Of a stretch of 15,712 nt of DNA, positions 6,434 to 13,631 are shown piece after piece. Both the position numbers and the translations under genes were made by a program. Within the stretch, counting starts at the first letter, position 1, and each line of letters starts with the position of its first letter. Source of the stretch: DASYVD01 sp036000545 (GTDB lineage: Bacteria; Actinomycetota; UBA4738; CALAEC01). The notes beneath the pieces are model-generated. The model was given only the letters and a program-made list of their open reading frames with translations. It did not search any database and was not told the DNA's origin. Location of the stretch: positions 1 to 15,712 of the forward strand of contig DASYVD010000049.1 of the NCBI GenBank assembly GCA_036000545.1, given 5' to 3'.

Positions 6434-7467
6434 CCGTCCGAATCGGTCTGGGTCTCTTCACCGGGCAGATCCCGAAGGGATCGGGGCGGACGTTCGCTCA
6501 GGAGTACCACGACTCCGTGGAGCTGACCCGGCTTGCCGAGACGCTCGGGTTCGATTCCGTGTGGGTCAGCGAGCACCACGGCTCATCCGACGGCTATCTC
6601 CCGTCTTGCCTGCCGCTGCTCGCCACGCTTGCGGAGGCCTCCGATCGGTTGCTGCTCGGTACCGGAGTCGTACTCACGCCGTTCCACCACCCCTTGCGCC
6701 TGGCCGAAGATGCCGCCGTGGTCGACCAGATATCGGAGGGCCGGCTGATCCTCGGGTTGGGTCTCGGGTGGCGCCAGGAGGAGTTCAGGATGTGGGGGAT
6801 CCCCATCTCGGGGCGGGTGCGTCGCACCATCGAGACCGTCGAAATCCTCCGCAAGGCCTGGACCGGAGACCGCTTCTCCTATGAGGGAAAGATCTTCCGA
6901 TTCGACGACGCGATGATCCGGCCCACGCCTCTCCGAGAAAGCGGAGTGCCGATCTATCTCGGGGGAATGGTTGAACCGGCGATCAAGCGTGCCGGCCGCC
7001 TCGGCGACGGCTACATCCGCAGCCGCGGCGGCCTCGAGCACGCGAAGCAGGCCCTCGCGTGGGCCGAGGAGAGCGCGCAGGCTGCCGGGAAGGATTCCTC
7101 CGATCTCGGCTTCACCCTGCTCCAGAACGCCTTCGTGTGGGAAGAGGGAGACCCGTGGGAGGCGGTTCGGGGCGGTGTCGCCTACCAGCTGGGCGTGTAC
7201 GCGGGCTGGCGGGCGGGCACCGACACGCCGGAGAAACCCGAACTGGAGGTCCTCCCTCCCGACGACGAGCAGCTCCGAACGATGACCCCCTCGGGCGACC
7301 GGCACACCGTCCTGCGCGCTCTCCGCCCGTTGGTCGAGACGTTCGGCGCTCGGAAGGACTTCGATCTGGTGGTCCGGCTCCACTATCCCGGCATGGACCT
7401 GGAAACGGCGGCCCGGGCGGTGGAGCTCTTCGGCGAGGAGGTCATCCCCGGCCTGAAGGGCGCCTGA
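6430..7467 (+). CDS. LLM-class flavin-dependent oxidoreductase
   Basis: A 345-residue luciferase-like TIM-barrel enzyme using FMN or coenzyme F420. Visible family marks are ELTRLAETLGFDSVWVSEHH at about 30-50, TGVVLTPFHHPLRLAEDAAVVDQISEGRLILGLG at about 77-112, and VPIYLGGMVEPAIKRAGRLGDGYI at about 175-200. Length and domain are complete. Neither the flavin type nor the substrate is evident; in Actinomycetota many of these use F420. The GTG start overlaps the Lrp-type regulator stop by four bases, so the two are probably cotranscribed and the regulator may control this enzyme's pathway. A GGCGCC inverted repeat surrounds the stop codon. It converges with the DUF4349 lipoprotein gene. Confidence 0.92.
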   Translation: MTVRIGLGLFTGQIPKGSGRTFAQEYHDSVELTRLAETLGFDSVWVSEHHGSSDGYLPSCLPLLATLAEASDRLLLGTGVVLTPFHHPLRLAEDAAVVDQISEGRLILGLGLGWRQEEFRMWGIPISGRVRRTIETVEILRKAWTGDRFSYEGKIFRFDDAMIRPTPLRESGVPIYLGGMVEPAIKRAGRLGDGYIRSRGGLEHAKQALAWAEESAQAAGKDSSDLGFTLLQNAFVWEEGDPWEAVRGGVAYQLGVYAGWRAGTDTPEKPELEVLPPDDEQLRTMTPSGDRHTVLRALRPLVETFGARKDFDLVVRLHYPGMDLETAARAVELFGEEVIPGLKGA

Positions 7468-7477
7468 CCCGGGCGCC
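7459..7477. terminator. Weak hairpin between convergent genes
   Basis: GGCGCC at 7459-7464 and again at 7472-7477 can pair across a seven-base loop holding the stop codon of the LLM-class gene. It is placed where a two-way terminator would serve both convergent genes, but it has no U-run on either side and only six pairs. Confidence 0.2.
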
Positions 7478-7495
7478 GTCCACGATCGCTCCCTG

Positions 7496-8389
7496 TTACG
7501 AGCTTCGACCCGTTCCCGTCATGCCCAGCCGCGGGCGGACGATCCGGAAGACGATCAACCCCACCAGGGCGAGCAGAGCGAACGGCAGGAGGGCGCCCGC
7601 CGCCACGATGCCCCCGGACACGATGGCCATGAAGGATTGGATCGCCCGGTTCCACGCCTGCTCCAGCGTTCCGGGCTCCGCGGGCGCGGCCACCCCTGCC
7701 TCACGGAGTCCCACCGTGATCGTGCTCATCGCCGTCTGGTCTTCCAGATATCGGAGCCGCCCCCGAATCTGCTCGATCTCCAGCTGAACCTGCTGCAGCT
7801 CCCGCTGGACCCGGATGGTGTCGGTGACCGACCGTGCACGGTCCATCAGTCGCAGCAGCACGATCTCCTGGGCCTGCCAGTTCCGGAGCCGGGCCTCGAG
7901 ATCGATGAACTCCTGGCCCACGTCCTGCCCCGCGACGATTTCCCGAAGCACCTTCGGTCCCAGCTGGCGGATCTCCGCCAGCGCCACCTCGAACCGTTCG
8001 GCGGGAACTCGGATCACCAGCAGGCCCGACCTCGCCTTGGCCCCCGCCACTTGGGTGGATAGAACGAAGCCGGTGTGTCGGCCGGCGATGGCGGTGACCT
8101 CGCCGACCACGTCACGAAGAGTGTTCCTTCGCACCTCCACCCGGATTTCGGCCGTCTTGATCACGTTCGGCCCGACCGGTGGGAGGACACCGCCGACAAC
8201 CTCACCGCCCCCGGCCGCTCCCTCTGACTCATCCGGGAGAAGCCCACGCGCGCTCGCGCCAGCACCTCGCTCGGCCGGTTCGGACGCCGCAGTGTCGGGC
8301 GCCGCAGTCTCGCCCGCTCCGCGCAGTTGGCTGCAGGCCGCGAGCAGAAGCGTGAGAGCGACCGCACCTATCCAGAGCTTCCTGTTCAT
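7496..8389 (-). CDS. DUF4349-domain lipoprotein
   Basis: A 297-residue exported lipoprotein. The N-terminus has basic residues, a hydrophobic core and the lipobox LLAAC, with Cys19 as the lipidation site. A low-complexity Ala/Gly/Glu linker follows to about residue 70. The DUF4349 domain then runs from NVIKTAEIRVEVRRNTLRDV, through IRVPAERFEVALAEIRQLG, a coiled-coil stretch (LQQVQLEIEQIRGRLRYLE), and a STITVGLRE strand. It ends with a membrane helix (about 250-285) and a short basic tail. Having both a lipid anchor and a C-terminal helix is the usual DUF4349 layout; the role is unknown, probably at the cell envelope. The ATG at 8389 is set by a strong ribosome site (GGAGGGAG) directly upstream. 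Divergent from the CBS-domain gene across a repeat element. Confidence 0.9.
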   Translation of the reverse strand: MNRKLWIGAVALTLLLAACSQLRGAGETAAPDTAASEPAERGAGASARGLLPDESEGAAGGGEVVGGVLPPVGPNVIKTAEIRVEVRRNTLRDVVGEVTAIAGRHTGFVLSTQVAGAKARSGLLVIRVPAERFEVALAEIRQLGPKVLREIVAGQDVGQEFIDLEARLRNWQAQEIVLLRLMDRARSVTDTIRVQRELQQVQLEIEQIRGRLRYLEDQTAMSTITVGLREAGVAAPAEPGTLEQAWNRAIQSFMAIVSGGIVAAGALLPFALLALVGLIVFRIVRPRLGMTGTGRSS

Positions 8390-8449
8390 TGCTCCCTCCT
8401 CCCTCCCTATCTTCACGAGACGCCCCGATCCTTTGGATCGTCGAGTTCG

Positions 8450-8569
8450 CCAGGGGGAACGCAGCAGCCTGAGCCGCTCCGTTGCACTCCGCGGGGCTGC
8501 TGGACAGCCCACGGATCTCGCTCGCTTCGCTCGCTGCGATCCGCGGGGACCCCGCCACTTTCCCCCTGG
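8450..8569. repeat. Intergenic inverted-repeat element, 120 bases
   Basis: Perfect 10-base ends CCAGGGGGAA (8450-8459) and TTCCCCCTGG (8560-8569) bound a nested foldable unit. Inside, CAGCAGCC (8462-8469) pairs with GGCTGCTG (8495-8502), GGGCTG with CAGCCC, and GGATC with GATCC around repeated GCTCGCTTCGCTCGC-like text. The left 23 bases recur with two differences at 14010-14032. It holds no gene and looks like a REP- or MITE-type element; a stem this long could also act as a transcription barrier between the divergent genes. Confidence 0.6.
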
Positions 8570-8644
8570 ACCCCCTGTCCCTTGTACGGTTCGACGAACG
8601 CGGGCGGCTCGAAGTTCCCGAGAGGGGACGCGCGCGAGGGCGAG

Positions 8645-8680
8645 GTGACAGCCTGCTTCCGCTGCGAGTAGTGTTCGGCC
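8645..8680 (+). promoter_or_regulatory. Leaderless promoter of the CBS-domain gene
   Basis: GTGACA (8645-8650, five of six to TTGACA) is followed after 18 bases by TAGTGT (8669-8674, TANNNT), then six bases later by ATG 8681. No Shine-Dalgarno sequence is present. This is the best formed of the leaderless promoters in the window. Confidence 0.55.
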
Positions 8681-9049
8681 ATGGCCACCGTTGGGGACGT
8701 CATGACCAGGACCCTGCTGGCCGTGGAGCCGGCGGCGACGGTGGGAGAGGCGGCCACGTTGATGGGTGAACGGAGTGCCGGCTCGGCCCTGGTGATGGAG
8801 GGCGACCGGCTGCTCGGCATCTTCACCGAGCGCGACATCGTCAAGGCGCTCGGCCAGCACTTCGACGCCGCGGGACATCATGTTTCCGAGTGGATGACGC
8901 CGAACCCGATCACGGTTCCTCCCGAGACTCCGGTTCGGCAAGCGCTCGAACGGATGATCCAGGGCGGCTTCCGCCACCTCCCTGTAGTCGACGACGATGC
9001 GGTCGTTGGGGTCGTCTCGATGCGAGACCTCTCGGCCCTGGGAGACTAG
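8681..9049 (+). CDS. Two-CBS-domain protein
   Basis: A 122-residue protein made only of a CBS pair, a module that binds adenosine nucleotides (AMP, ATP, NAD or SAM) and acts as an energy or redox sensor. CBS1 starts at TVGDVMTRTLLAVEPAATVG and ends at LLGIFTERDIVKAL. CBS2 starts at VSEWMTPNPITVPPETPVRQ and ends with HLPVVDDDAVVGVVSMRDL. The D-x-[ILV] ends (RDIV, RDLS) are the usual nucleotide-contact positions. There is no effector domain, so it probably acts by binding a partner that is not identifiable here. The start follows a TANNNT-N6 leaderless promoter. Nearest genes are a divergent lipoprotein and a convergent small orphan, so it seems monocistronic. Confidence 0.92.
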   Translation: MATVGDVMTRTLLAVEPAATVGEAATLMGERSAGSALVMEGDRLLGIFTERDIVKALGQHFDAAGHHVSEWMTPNPITVPPETPVRQALERMIQGGFRHLPVVDDDAVVGVVSMRDLSALGD

Positions 9050-9093
9050 GCGAAGCCGGATCCGCCTGGAAGACGGCGCGGGCCGCCGGTTCG

Positions 9094-9288
9094 CTATTTC
9101 GTAAATCCGGCAGGAGTCGTCTCGGGGAGCTCCTTGGCGGCCTCCTTGAGAGCCTTCCACACCTCCCGAAACACGTCTGCCGCGTACTTCGGCGGCTGGG
9201 AGTTCTCCCCTCCCATCCCGCCCCGCAGCGCGGTAGAAGCCAGGTCGCAGGCCTTCTCGAAGAGCTGCCAGTCGATCTCCCTCGCCAT
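9094..9288 (-). CDS. Small helical protein, unknown function
   Basis: A 64-residue protein, mostly helical by composition: IDWQLFEKACDLASTALRGG, then a Gly/Asn/Pro turn, and YAADVFREVWKALKEAAKEL. There is no signal peptide, membrane segment or cysteine pair. I recognise no family. The coding call rests on a strong ribosome site (AGGAGGAGG) seven bases before ATG 9288 and on plausible amphipathic helices. It converges with the CBS-domain gene, and 225 bases of repeats separate it from the upstream MBL/rhodanese gene, so it likely has its own promoter. A role as a small adaptor is possible but not shown. Confidence 0.6.
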   Translation of the reverse strand: MAREIDWQLFEKACDLASTALRGGMGGENSQPPKYAADVFREVWKALKEAAKELPETTPAGFTK

Positions 9289-9326
9289 GCCTCCTCCTCC
9301 TGATCGGATTGTCGGTTCTCCTCGGG

Positions 9327-9345
9327 CGGGTAGCTAGGCTACCCG
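9327..9345. other. Perfect inverted repeat upstream of the small helical protein gene
   Basis: CGGGTAGC (9327-9334) and GCTACCCG (9338-9345) form an eight-pair stem with a TAG loop. It lies about 40 bases upstream of the ATG at 9288 on the minus strand and next to the tandem repeats. It could be an operator for that gene or the terminator of the MBL/rhodanese transcript; there is no U-run. Confidence 0.4.
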
Positions 9346-9349
9346 AGCG

Positions 9350-9508
9350 CGGGGGGTCCGGGAGTAGCTCGCCCGGAGACGTTGAAGCGAGGAGCCGTAA
9401 TGCGAGCGGTCCCCCCGGGTAGACGGGGGTCCGGGGGGAGTAGCTCGCCCGGAGACGTTGAAGCGAGGAGCCGTAATGCGGGCGGGCCCTCCGGGTAGAC
9501 GGGGGTCC
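9350..9508. repeat. Tandem direct repeat, 76-base period, two copies plus a stub
   Basis: A 44-base block is identical at 9361-9404 and 9437-9480. Copies run about 9350-9423 and 9424-9499, and a third start (CGGGGGTCC) appears at 9500-9508. Each copy opens with a GGGGGTCCGGG-type core, contains CTCGC paired with GCGAG across a short loop, and ends with CCGGGTAGA. No gene lies in it; frames through it are open only because it is GC-rich. It sits directly downstream of the MBL/rhodanese stop and may serve in termination or transcript stability. Confidence 0.75.
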
Positions 9509-9513
9509 CAAGG

Positions 9514-10920
9514 TTACTTTTCCACCCGACGGCCCGATCCCCGCCATTCATCGGGGCCGCCGGGGAAGACCGAGACGCGCTCCACCCCGGCCCGCTCGAG
9601 GAGTGACGCGGCGACCCCCGCCCTGGCCCCGGTGGCGCAGTAAGTGATCACGGGTCCCCGGCGCAACTCGTCCGGGATCCCTTGGGCCCCGAACTCCACG
9701 GTCATCGCGCCCGGCAAGGTACCTTCCTTCCATTCCGGGGGGTGCCGGACGTCGAGGACGATTGGTTGATCGGTACCTTCCAACCGGCGGGCCACCTCCT
9801 CGGCATCGACGATCGGAGTTTCCGTCGTTGGCATTCCGGCATCGTGGAGGGAGTCGAACGTGGCCCACCCGGCGAGGTCCTCGTACCCGATCCCTGCCGC
9901 CTTGATGGCCGCCTTGAGGGCGGCCGCCTCGTCGTCGGCCACCAGGACGAGACGGGTTTCCCATGGCACCACCCAGCCCAGCCGAACGGCGAAGGAACCG
10001 CCATCCAGCGGCACCGTCAGGCTTCCGCGCAGGTGTCCCGCCGCGTACGCTTTCGTGGCCCGCGCGTCCAGCGCCCACGATCCGGCGGCGAGCTCCCGCT
10101 CGACGTCAGTCGGCTCGAGCCGCAGGAGCGCCGGCGGGCTGTCGAGCACGCGCGGGCCGGTCCGATTGACCTCTCGGAGTCGGAGGAAGTACGGAGGGTA
10201 CAACCCGTAGCCGGACAGGAGCGTTTCCACGAACGCCTCCTCGGAGTCCGCGTTGAATAGGGGGTTGTGCTTGCGCTCAAAGCCCAGAGTCGTTGAACGT
10301 TCCTCCGATCCACCACCACCCGTCGAGCAGAACGACCCGGCACCGTGGGTCGGATGCACAACGGTCTCGTCGGGAAGCTGGGCGAGGCGCTCGTGGAAGG
10401 TTCGGTACAGGGCCTTGGCCAGCTCCACCGTCCGGTCCTCTCCCAGGAGGTCCGTCCGGGCGGCACCTCCCGGAATCAGCGCGCCACCGGTGAAGAGGAT
10501 TGGGGGGTCCGTCTCCTCTACGAGGAGCGCCAAGTGCTCGGGACTGTGTCCTGGTGTGGCCAGTGCACGAAGCGAGAGACCATCCGCCCTGACGCGCTCG
10601 CGGTCCCGCACGGGGTGGTGAGGAAACGACAGGTCCCCCGCGGCGCTGGCGTAGACCTTTGCGCCGCGTGCCGCGAGCTGCCGGGCTCCGGACACGAAGT
10701 CTGCGTGCAGGTGGGTCTCGACCGCGGCGACGATGCTGGCGCCCCTCAGGAGCGACGCCTCGAAGTAGCGGCGGACGTCTCGGGCGGGGTCCAACGCCAC
10801 CGCGATCCTGCCCGAGACGAGCAGATACGAGTCGTTCCCTAGGCCCCGATCTGTGAACCGAAGGACCTCAGGCTGCCCCTTACCCACGGGCAGATAATGC
10901 CGTGCCCGCGGGTCCCCCAT
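9514..10920 (-). CDS. Metallo-beta-lactamase fold / rhodanese protein (persulfide dioxygenase-like)
   Basis: A 468-residue fusion of a metallo-beta-lactamase domain and two rhodanese-like domains, the layout of bacterial proteins related to persulfide dioxygenase (ETHE1) and sulfur transferases. The N-terminal domain shows ETHLHADF (His70, His72, Asp74), TPGHSPEHL (His125) and VHPTHGAGSFCS (His192). The Asp that ETHE1 uses as its third iron ligand (FTGD) is Gly146 here (FTGGALIPGG), so activity is not certain. The first rhodanese domain (about 270-355) has no active-site Cys. The second keeps Cys428 in ITYCATGARAG. The start is ATG 10920, with GTG 10887 as a real alternative since the first 12 residues look non-family. 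It lies last in a run of minus-strand genes and is followed by tandem repeats. Probable role: sulfide or persulfide handling, cytoplasmic. Confidence 0.88.
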   Translation of the reverse strand: MGDPRARHYLPVGKGQPEVLRFTDRGLGNDSYLLVSGRIAVALDPARDVRRYFEASLLRGASIVAAVETHLHADFVSGARQLAARGAKVYASAAGDLSFPHHPVRDRERVRADGLSLRALATPGHSPEHLALLVEETDPPILFTGGALIPGGAARTDLLGEDRTVELAKALYRTFHERLAQLPDETVVHPTHGAGSFCSTGGGGSEERSTTLGFERKHNPLFNADSEEAFVETLLSGYGLYPPYFLRLREVNRTGPRVLDSPPALLRLEPTDVERELAAGSWALDARATKAYAAGHLRGSLTVPLDGGSFAVRLGWVVPWETRLVLVADDEAAALKAAIKAAGIGYEDLAGWATFDSLHDAGMPTTETPIVDAEEVARRLEGTDQPIVLDVRHPPEWKEGTLPGAMTVEFGAQGIPDELRRGPVITYCATGARAGVAASLLERAGVERVSVFPGGPDEWRGSGRRVEK

Positions 10921-10944
10921 CAAAGCGCAGGCAAGCGGTGCAGC

Positions 10945-11223
10945 CTAACTAGCTTTTCGGATGGCCTGGATGAGGTCCCACTTGCCCATCTTGGAGCGGC
11001 CCTCGATCCCCTTGCGCTTTGCGACCTTGTACAGGTCCTCACGGGTCCGATCCTCGAGGGCGCGTCCTGGCCTGCCTCCACGCAGGCGGGATTTGGCCGC
11101 CTGGCGCCCCAGGTCGCTCCGAACGCTCTTGGGCAGCTTGGTGATCGTCCTCTGCCGCTTGGCGGCCCGCTGCGCCTTCTTGATGTTTCGTTTGGCCGCC
11201 GTCGTCTGACGCTTCGTCGCCAT
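10945..11223 (-). CDS. Small basic Rho_N-like protein
   Basis: A 92-residue, strongly basic protein. The N-terminal half is Lys/Arg/Ala-rich (KRNIKKAQRAAKRQRT, then LPKSVRSDLGRQAAK). The C-terminal half (RTREDLYKVAKRKGIEGRSK, then MGKWDLIQAIRKAS) has the helix-turn-helix pattern of the Rho termination factor N-terminal (SAP-like) fold, common in small nucleic-acid-binding actinobacterial proteins. It therefore probably binds DNA or RNA; the basis is motif likeness, not a full match. ATG 11223 is set by AGGAGG nine bases upstream. It follows zwf by 75 bases in the same direction and may be on the same transcript. No catalytic motif. A histone-like or stress-linked role is possible. Confidence 0.78.
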   Translation of the reverse strand: MATKRQTTAAKRNIKKAQRAAKRQRTITKLPKSVRSDLGRQAAKSRLRGGRPGRALEDRTREDLYKVAKRKGIEGRSKMGKWDLIQAIRKAS

Positions 11224-11298
11224 GGGTTATCGCCTCCTCGTACGAACGGCTCCTTACTGATCTCTTACCCAGAAATGCTTGCCTTCACCTGCGACGGC

Positions 11299-12705
11299 TC
11301 AGGGCACGTACCAGCGGCGGGGCGCGATGAGCTGGTCGGCCTCGTCCGGCCCCCATGAGCCGGGCGTGTACTGGGCCGTCTTCGGCGGAGCGTCCAGGAT
11401 CGGCTGGAGGATCTCCCAGGCCCGCTCCACCCCGTCCTGGCGGGTGAACAGCATGTGGTCCCCCCGCATGGCCTCGAGGAGGAGGATCTCGTACGCCTCC
11501 ACCAGCGGGGTGTCGAATGCCGTCCCGTACCGGAAGTCCAGCGCAGCACGATCGAGCTCGATCTGTGCCCCGGGCTTCTGGACCGTGAACGAGAGGGATA
11601 CGCCCTCGTCCGGCTGGATCCGGATCGCCAGCCGGTTCGGCTCGAGGTGCTCCATCCCGAGCTGCCGGAAGAGCATGTGGGGGATCTCTTTGAACACGAT
11701 GACGGCCTCAGCCCGGCGCTCGGCCAGCCGCTTCCCGGTCCGGAGGAAGAACGGCACCCCCGCCCATCTCCAGTTGTCGATCTCCAGGCGGAGCGCCACG
11801 AACGTCTCCACCTCGGAGTCCGGCGGCACGTTCTCCTCCTCTCGGTACCCCTGATACTGGCCCCGAACGACCTGGTCCGCGGACACCGGTGGGATCGACC
11901 GGAGCACCTTCACCTTCTCGTCGCGGACGCGGTCAGGATGGAACGATGGCGGGGGCTCCATGGCCAGGAACGTGAGGACCTGGAGGAGATGGGTCTGCAC
12001 CATGTCGCGGAGCGCTCCCACGCGCTCGTAGAACCGACCGCGCCCCTCGATGCCGATCTCCTCGGCCACAGTCAGCTGCACGTGGTCGACGTAGCTACGA
12101 TTCCACACCGGCTCGAACAGTGCGTTGGCGAACCGGAACACCAAGATGTTCTGGACGGTCTCTTTCCCCAAGTAGTGGTCGATCCGGAAGACCTGGGACT
12201 CGTCGAAGACCATTTGGACGATCTCGTTGAGCTCCTTCGCGGTCTCGAGGTCCTCCCCGAATGGCTTCTCGATGATGATCCGGGACCGGTCCTCCAGCCC
12301 CTCCTCACCGATCCGTCGCACGATCTCCGGGTACGCCTCGGGCGGCGTGGAGCAGTAGAACAGCCGGTTCTTCGTCCCGAACGTGGCCTCGACCTTCTCC
12401 AAGTGCCGCGCCAAGTGCTCGAAGTCCCGCTCCCGCTGGAACTCGCCCGCGATATAGGAGAGGCGCTCGGAGAAACCTTCCCAGTCACCGTCCCCCAACC
12501 CGCCGTACTTGGCGACCGCTTCCTTGGCGTGGTCGCGGAACTCGTCGTCGGAGAGCTCCGTCCGCGAGTAGCCGACCACCGCGAAACTCTCCGGGAGCAT
12601 TCCCTCGTGGAACAGATGGAACAGGCCGGGCAGCAGCTTTCGCCGGGCGAGGTCGCCGGACGCGCCAAAGATGACGACCGTGGTCGGGGGAACCTCCGGC
12701 TTCAC
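11299..12705 (-). CDS. zwf: Glucose-6-phosphate 1-dehydrogenase
   Basis: A 468-residue G6PD, which oxidises glucose 6-phosphate to 6-phosphogluconolactone with NADP (or NAD) in the first step of the oxidative pentose phosphate pathway. The nucleotide-binding GASGDLA is at 14-20, EKPFG at 146-150, and the substrate-binding RIDHYLGKE at 174-182. The catalytic His lies in DMVQTH (His239). The family ending GSWGPDEADQLI and RRW is present. The length is slightly short of the usual 480-510 but all key blocks are there. The frame continues upstream through gnd, but GTG 12705 gives the family N-terminus and overlaps the gnd stop by four bases (GTGA), so the two are translationally coupled. No opcA or phosphogluconolactonase gene lies downstream in this window. 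Confidence 0.97.
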   Translation of the reverse strand: MKPEVPPTTVVIFGASGDLARRKLLPGLFHLFHEGMLPESFAVVGYSRTELSDDEFRDHAKEAVAKYGGLGDGDWEGFSERLSYIAGEFQRERDFEHLARHLEKVEATFGTKNRLFYCSTPPEAYPEIVRRIGEEGLEDRSRIIIEKPFGEDLETAKELNEIVQMVFDESQVFRIDHYLGKETVQNILVFRFANALFEPVWNRSYVDHVQLTVAEEIGIEGRGRFYERVGALRDMVQTHLLQVLTFLAMEPPPSFHPDRVRDEKVKVLRSIPPVSADQVVRGQYQGYREEENVPPDSEVETFVALRLEIDNWRWAGVPFFLRTGKRLAERRAEAVIVFKEIPHMLFRQLGMEHLEPNRLAIRIQPDEGVSLSFTVQKPGAQIELDRAALDFRYGTAFDTPLVEAYEILLLEAMRGDHMLFTRQDGVERAWEILQPILDAPPKTAQYTPGSWGPDEADQLIAPRRWYVP

Positions 12706-13631
12706 TCCTCCCTCTCCTTCACCGCGTGCCCGCCGAACTCGTGCCGCAGCGCGGCGATCACCTTCGCGGAGAACGACTCCTCCTGCCGCGAAGCGAACCT
12801 GGCGAACAGCGATAGCGCGGTGACCGGAGCCGGAACGTCCTGATCGATAGCGCTGAGGACGGTCCACCGCCCCTCGCCGGAGTCCTCCACGTAGCCGGCG
12901 ACGTCTCGCAGCCCCGGATCCTTCTTCAGCGCGCTGACCAGGAGGTCGAGCAGCCACGACCGGACCACCGCGCCGTGCCGCCACAACTCCGCGATCTGAT
13001 GGAGGTTCAGGTCGTACACCGAGGTTTTCAAAATTTCGAATCCCTCCCCGTAGGCCTGGAGGAGCCCGTATTCGATCCCGTTGTGGACCATCTTCACGAA
13101 GTGCCCGGCGCCGCTGCGGCCGACGTGCGCCCAGCCGTCCTCCGGGGCCAGCGCGTCGAGCGCCGGCCGGAGGTGGTCGATCGCTTCGGCGTCGCCCCCG
13201 AGCATCATGCAGTAGCCCTCCTTGAGCCCCCACACTCCTCCCGAGACGCCCGCGTCGACGAAACGAATTCCTCGCCGGGACAACTCCGCCGCGCGGCGAA
13301 GGGAATCGCGGAACAGGGAGTTCCCACCGTCCACGACGATGTCTCCCTCCTCCAGGAGCTCGCCGAGCTGGGTCACGACCTGCTCCGTGGGATCCCCCGC
13401 CGGGATCATCACCCACACGATGCGTGGGGGATCCAGGAGCTTCACCAGCTCCTCGAGCGAGCCGGCAACCTCGGCGCCCTGAGTCGCCGCTTCCTGGCGG
13501 GACCGCTCGCTGCGCGCGAAGCCCACCACCTGGTGCCCGTTCCGGATCAGCCGCACCGCCATGTTGCCGCCCATGCGACCCAGGCCCACCATCCCCAGGC
13601 GGAGCGACGAGGCCGCGTCGGCGGTGCTCAC
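12702..13631 (-). CDS. gnd: 6-phosphogluconate dehydrogenase, short decarboxylating type
   Basis: A 309-residue enzyme converting 6-phosphogluconate to ribulose 5-phosphate and CO2. It belongs to the short, about 300-residue form. The dinucleotide site is GLGRMGGNMA at 16-25. The substrate loop blocks DGGNS, DAGVSGGVWGLKEG and the catalytic Lys region GHFVKMVHNGIEYG are all present, and the C-terminus ends in the typical ALRHEFGGHA. After the second strand, FARSERS lacks the Asp common in NAD-dependent forms, which hints at NADP use; this is inference. The GTG start overlaps the Rieske stop and its own stop overlaps the zwf start, both by four bases, so the three genes form a tight operon. 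Confidence 0.96.
   Translation of the reverse strand: MSTADAASSLRLGMVGLGRMGGNMAVRLIRNGHQVVGFARSERSRQEAATQGAEVAGSLEELVKLLDPPRIVWVMIPAGDPTEQVVTQLGELLEEGDIVVDGGNSLFRDSLRRAAELSRRGIRFVDAGVSGGVWGLKEGYCMMLGGDAEAIDHLRPALDALAPEDGWAHVGRSGAGHFVKMVHNGIEYGLLQAYGEGFEILKTSVYDLNLHQIAELWRHGAVVRSWLLDLLVSALKKDPGLRDVAGYVEDSGEGRWTVLSAIDQDVPAPVTALSLFARFASRQEESFSAKVIAALRHEFGGHAVKEREE

Noticed and set aside
9350..9508. CRISPR-like array
   Set aside because: Only two copies with a 44-base identical block and 32-base related remainder; the intervening text is itself repeated, unlike unique spacers, and there are no cas genes.
8390..9547. Long upstream extension of the DUF4349 lipoprotein frame
   Set aside because: It crosses the repeats, the small helical gene and the CBS gene; the ribosome site and signal peptide at 8389 fix the start.
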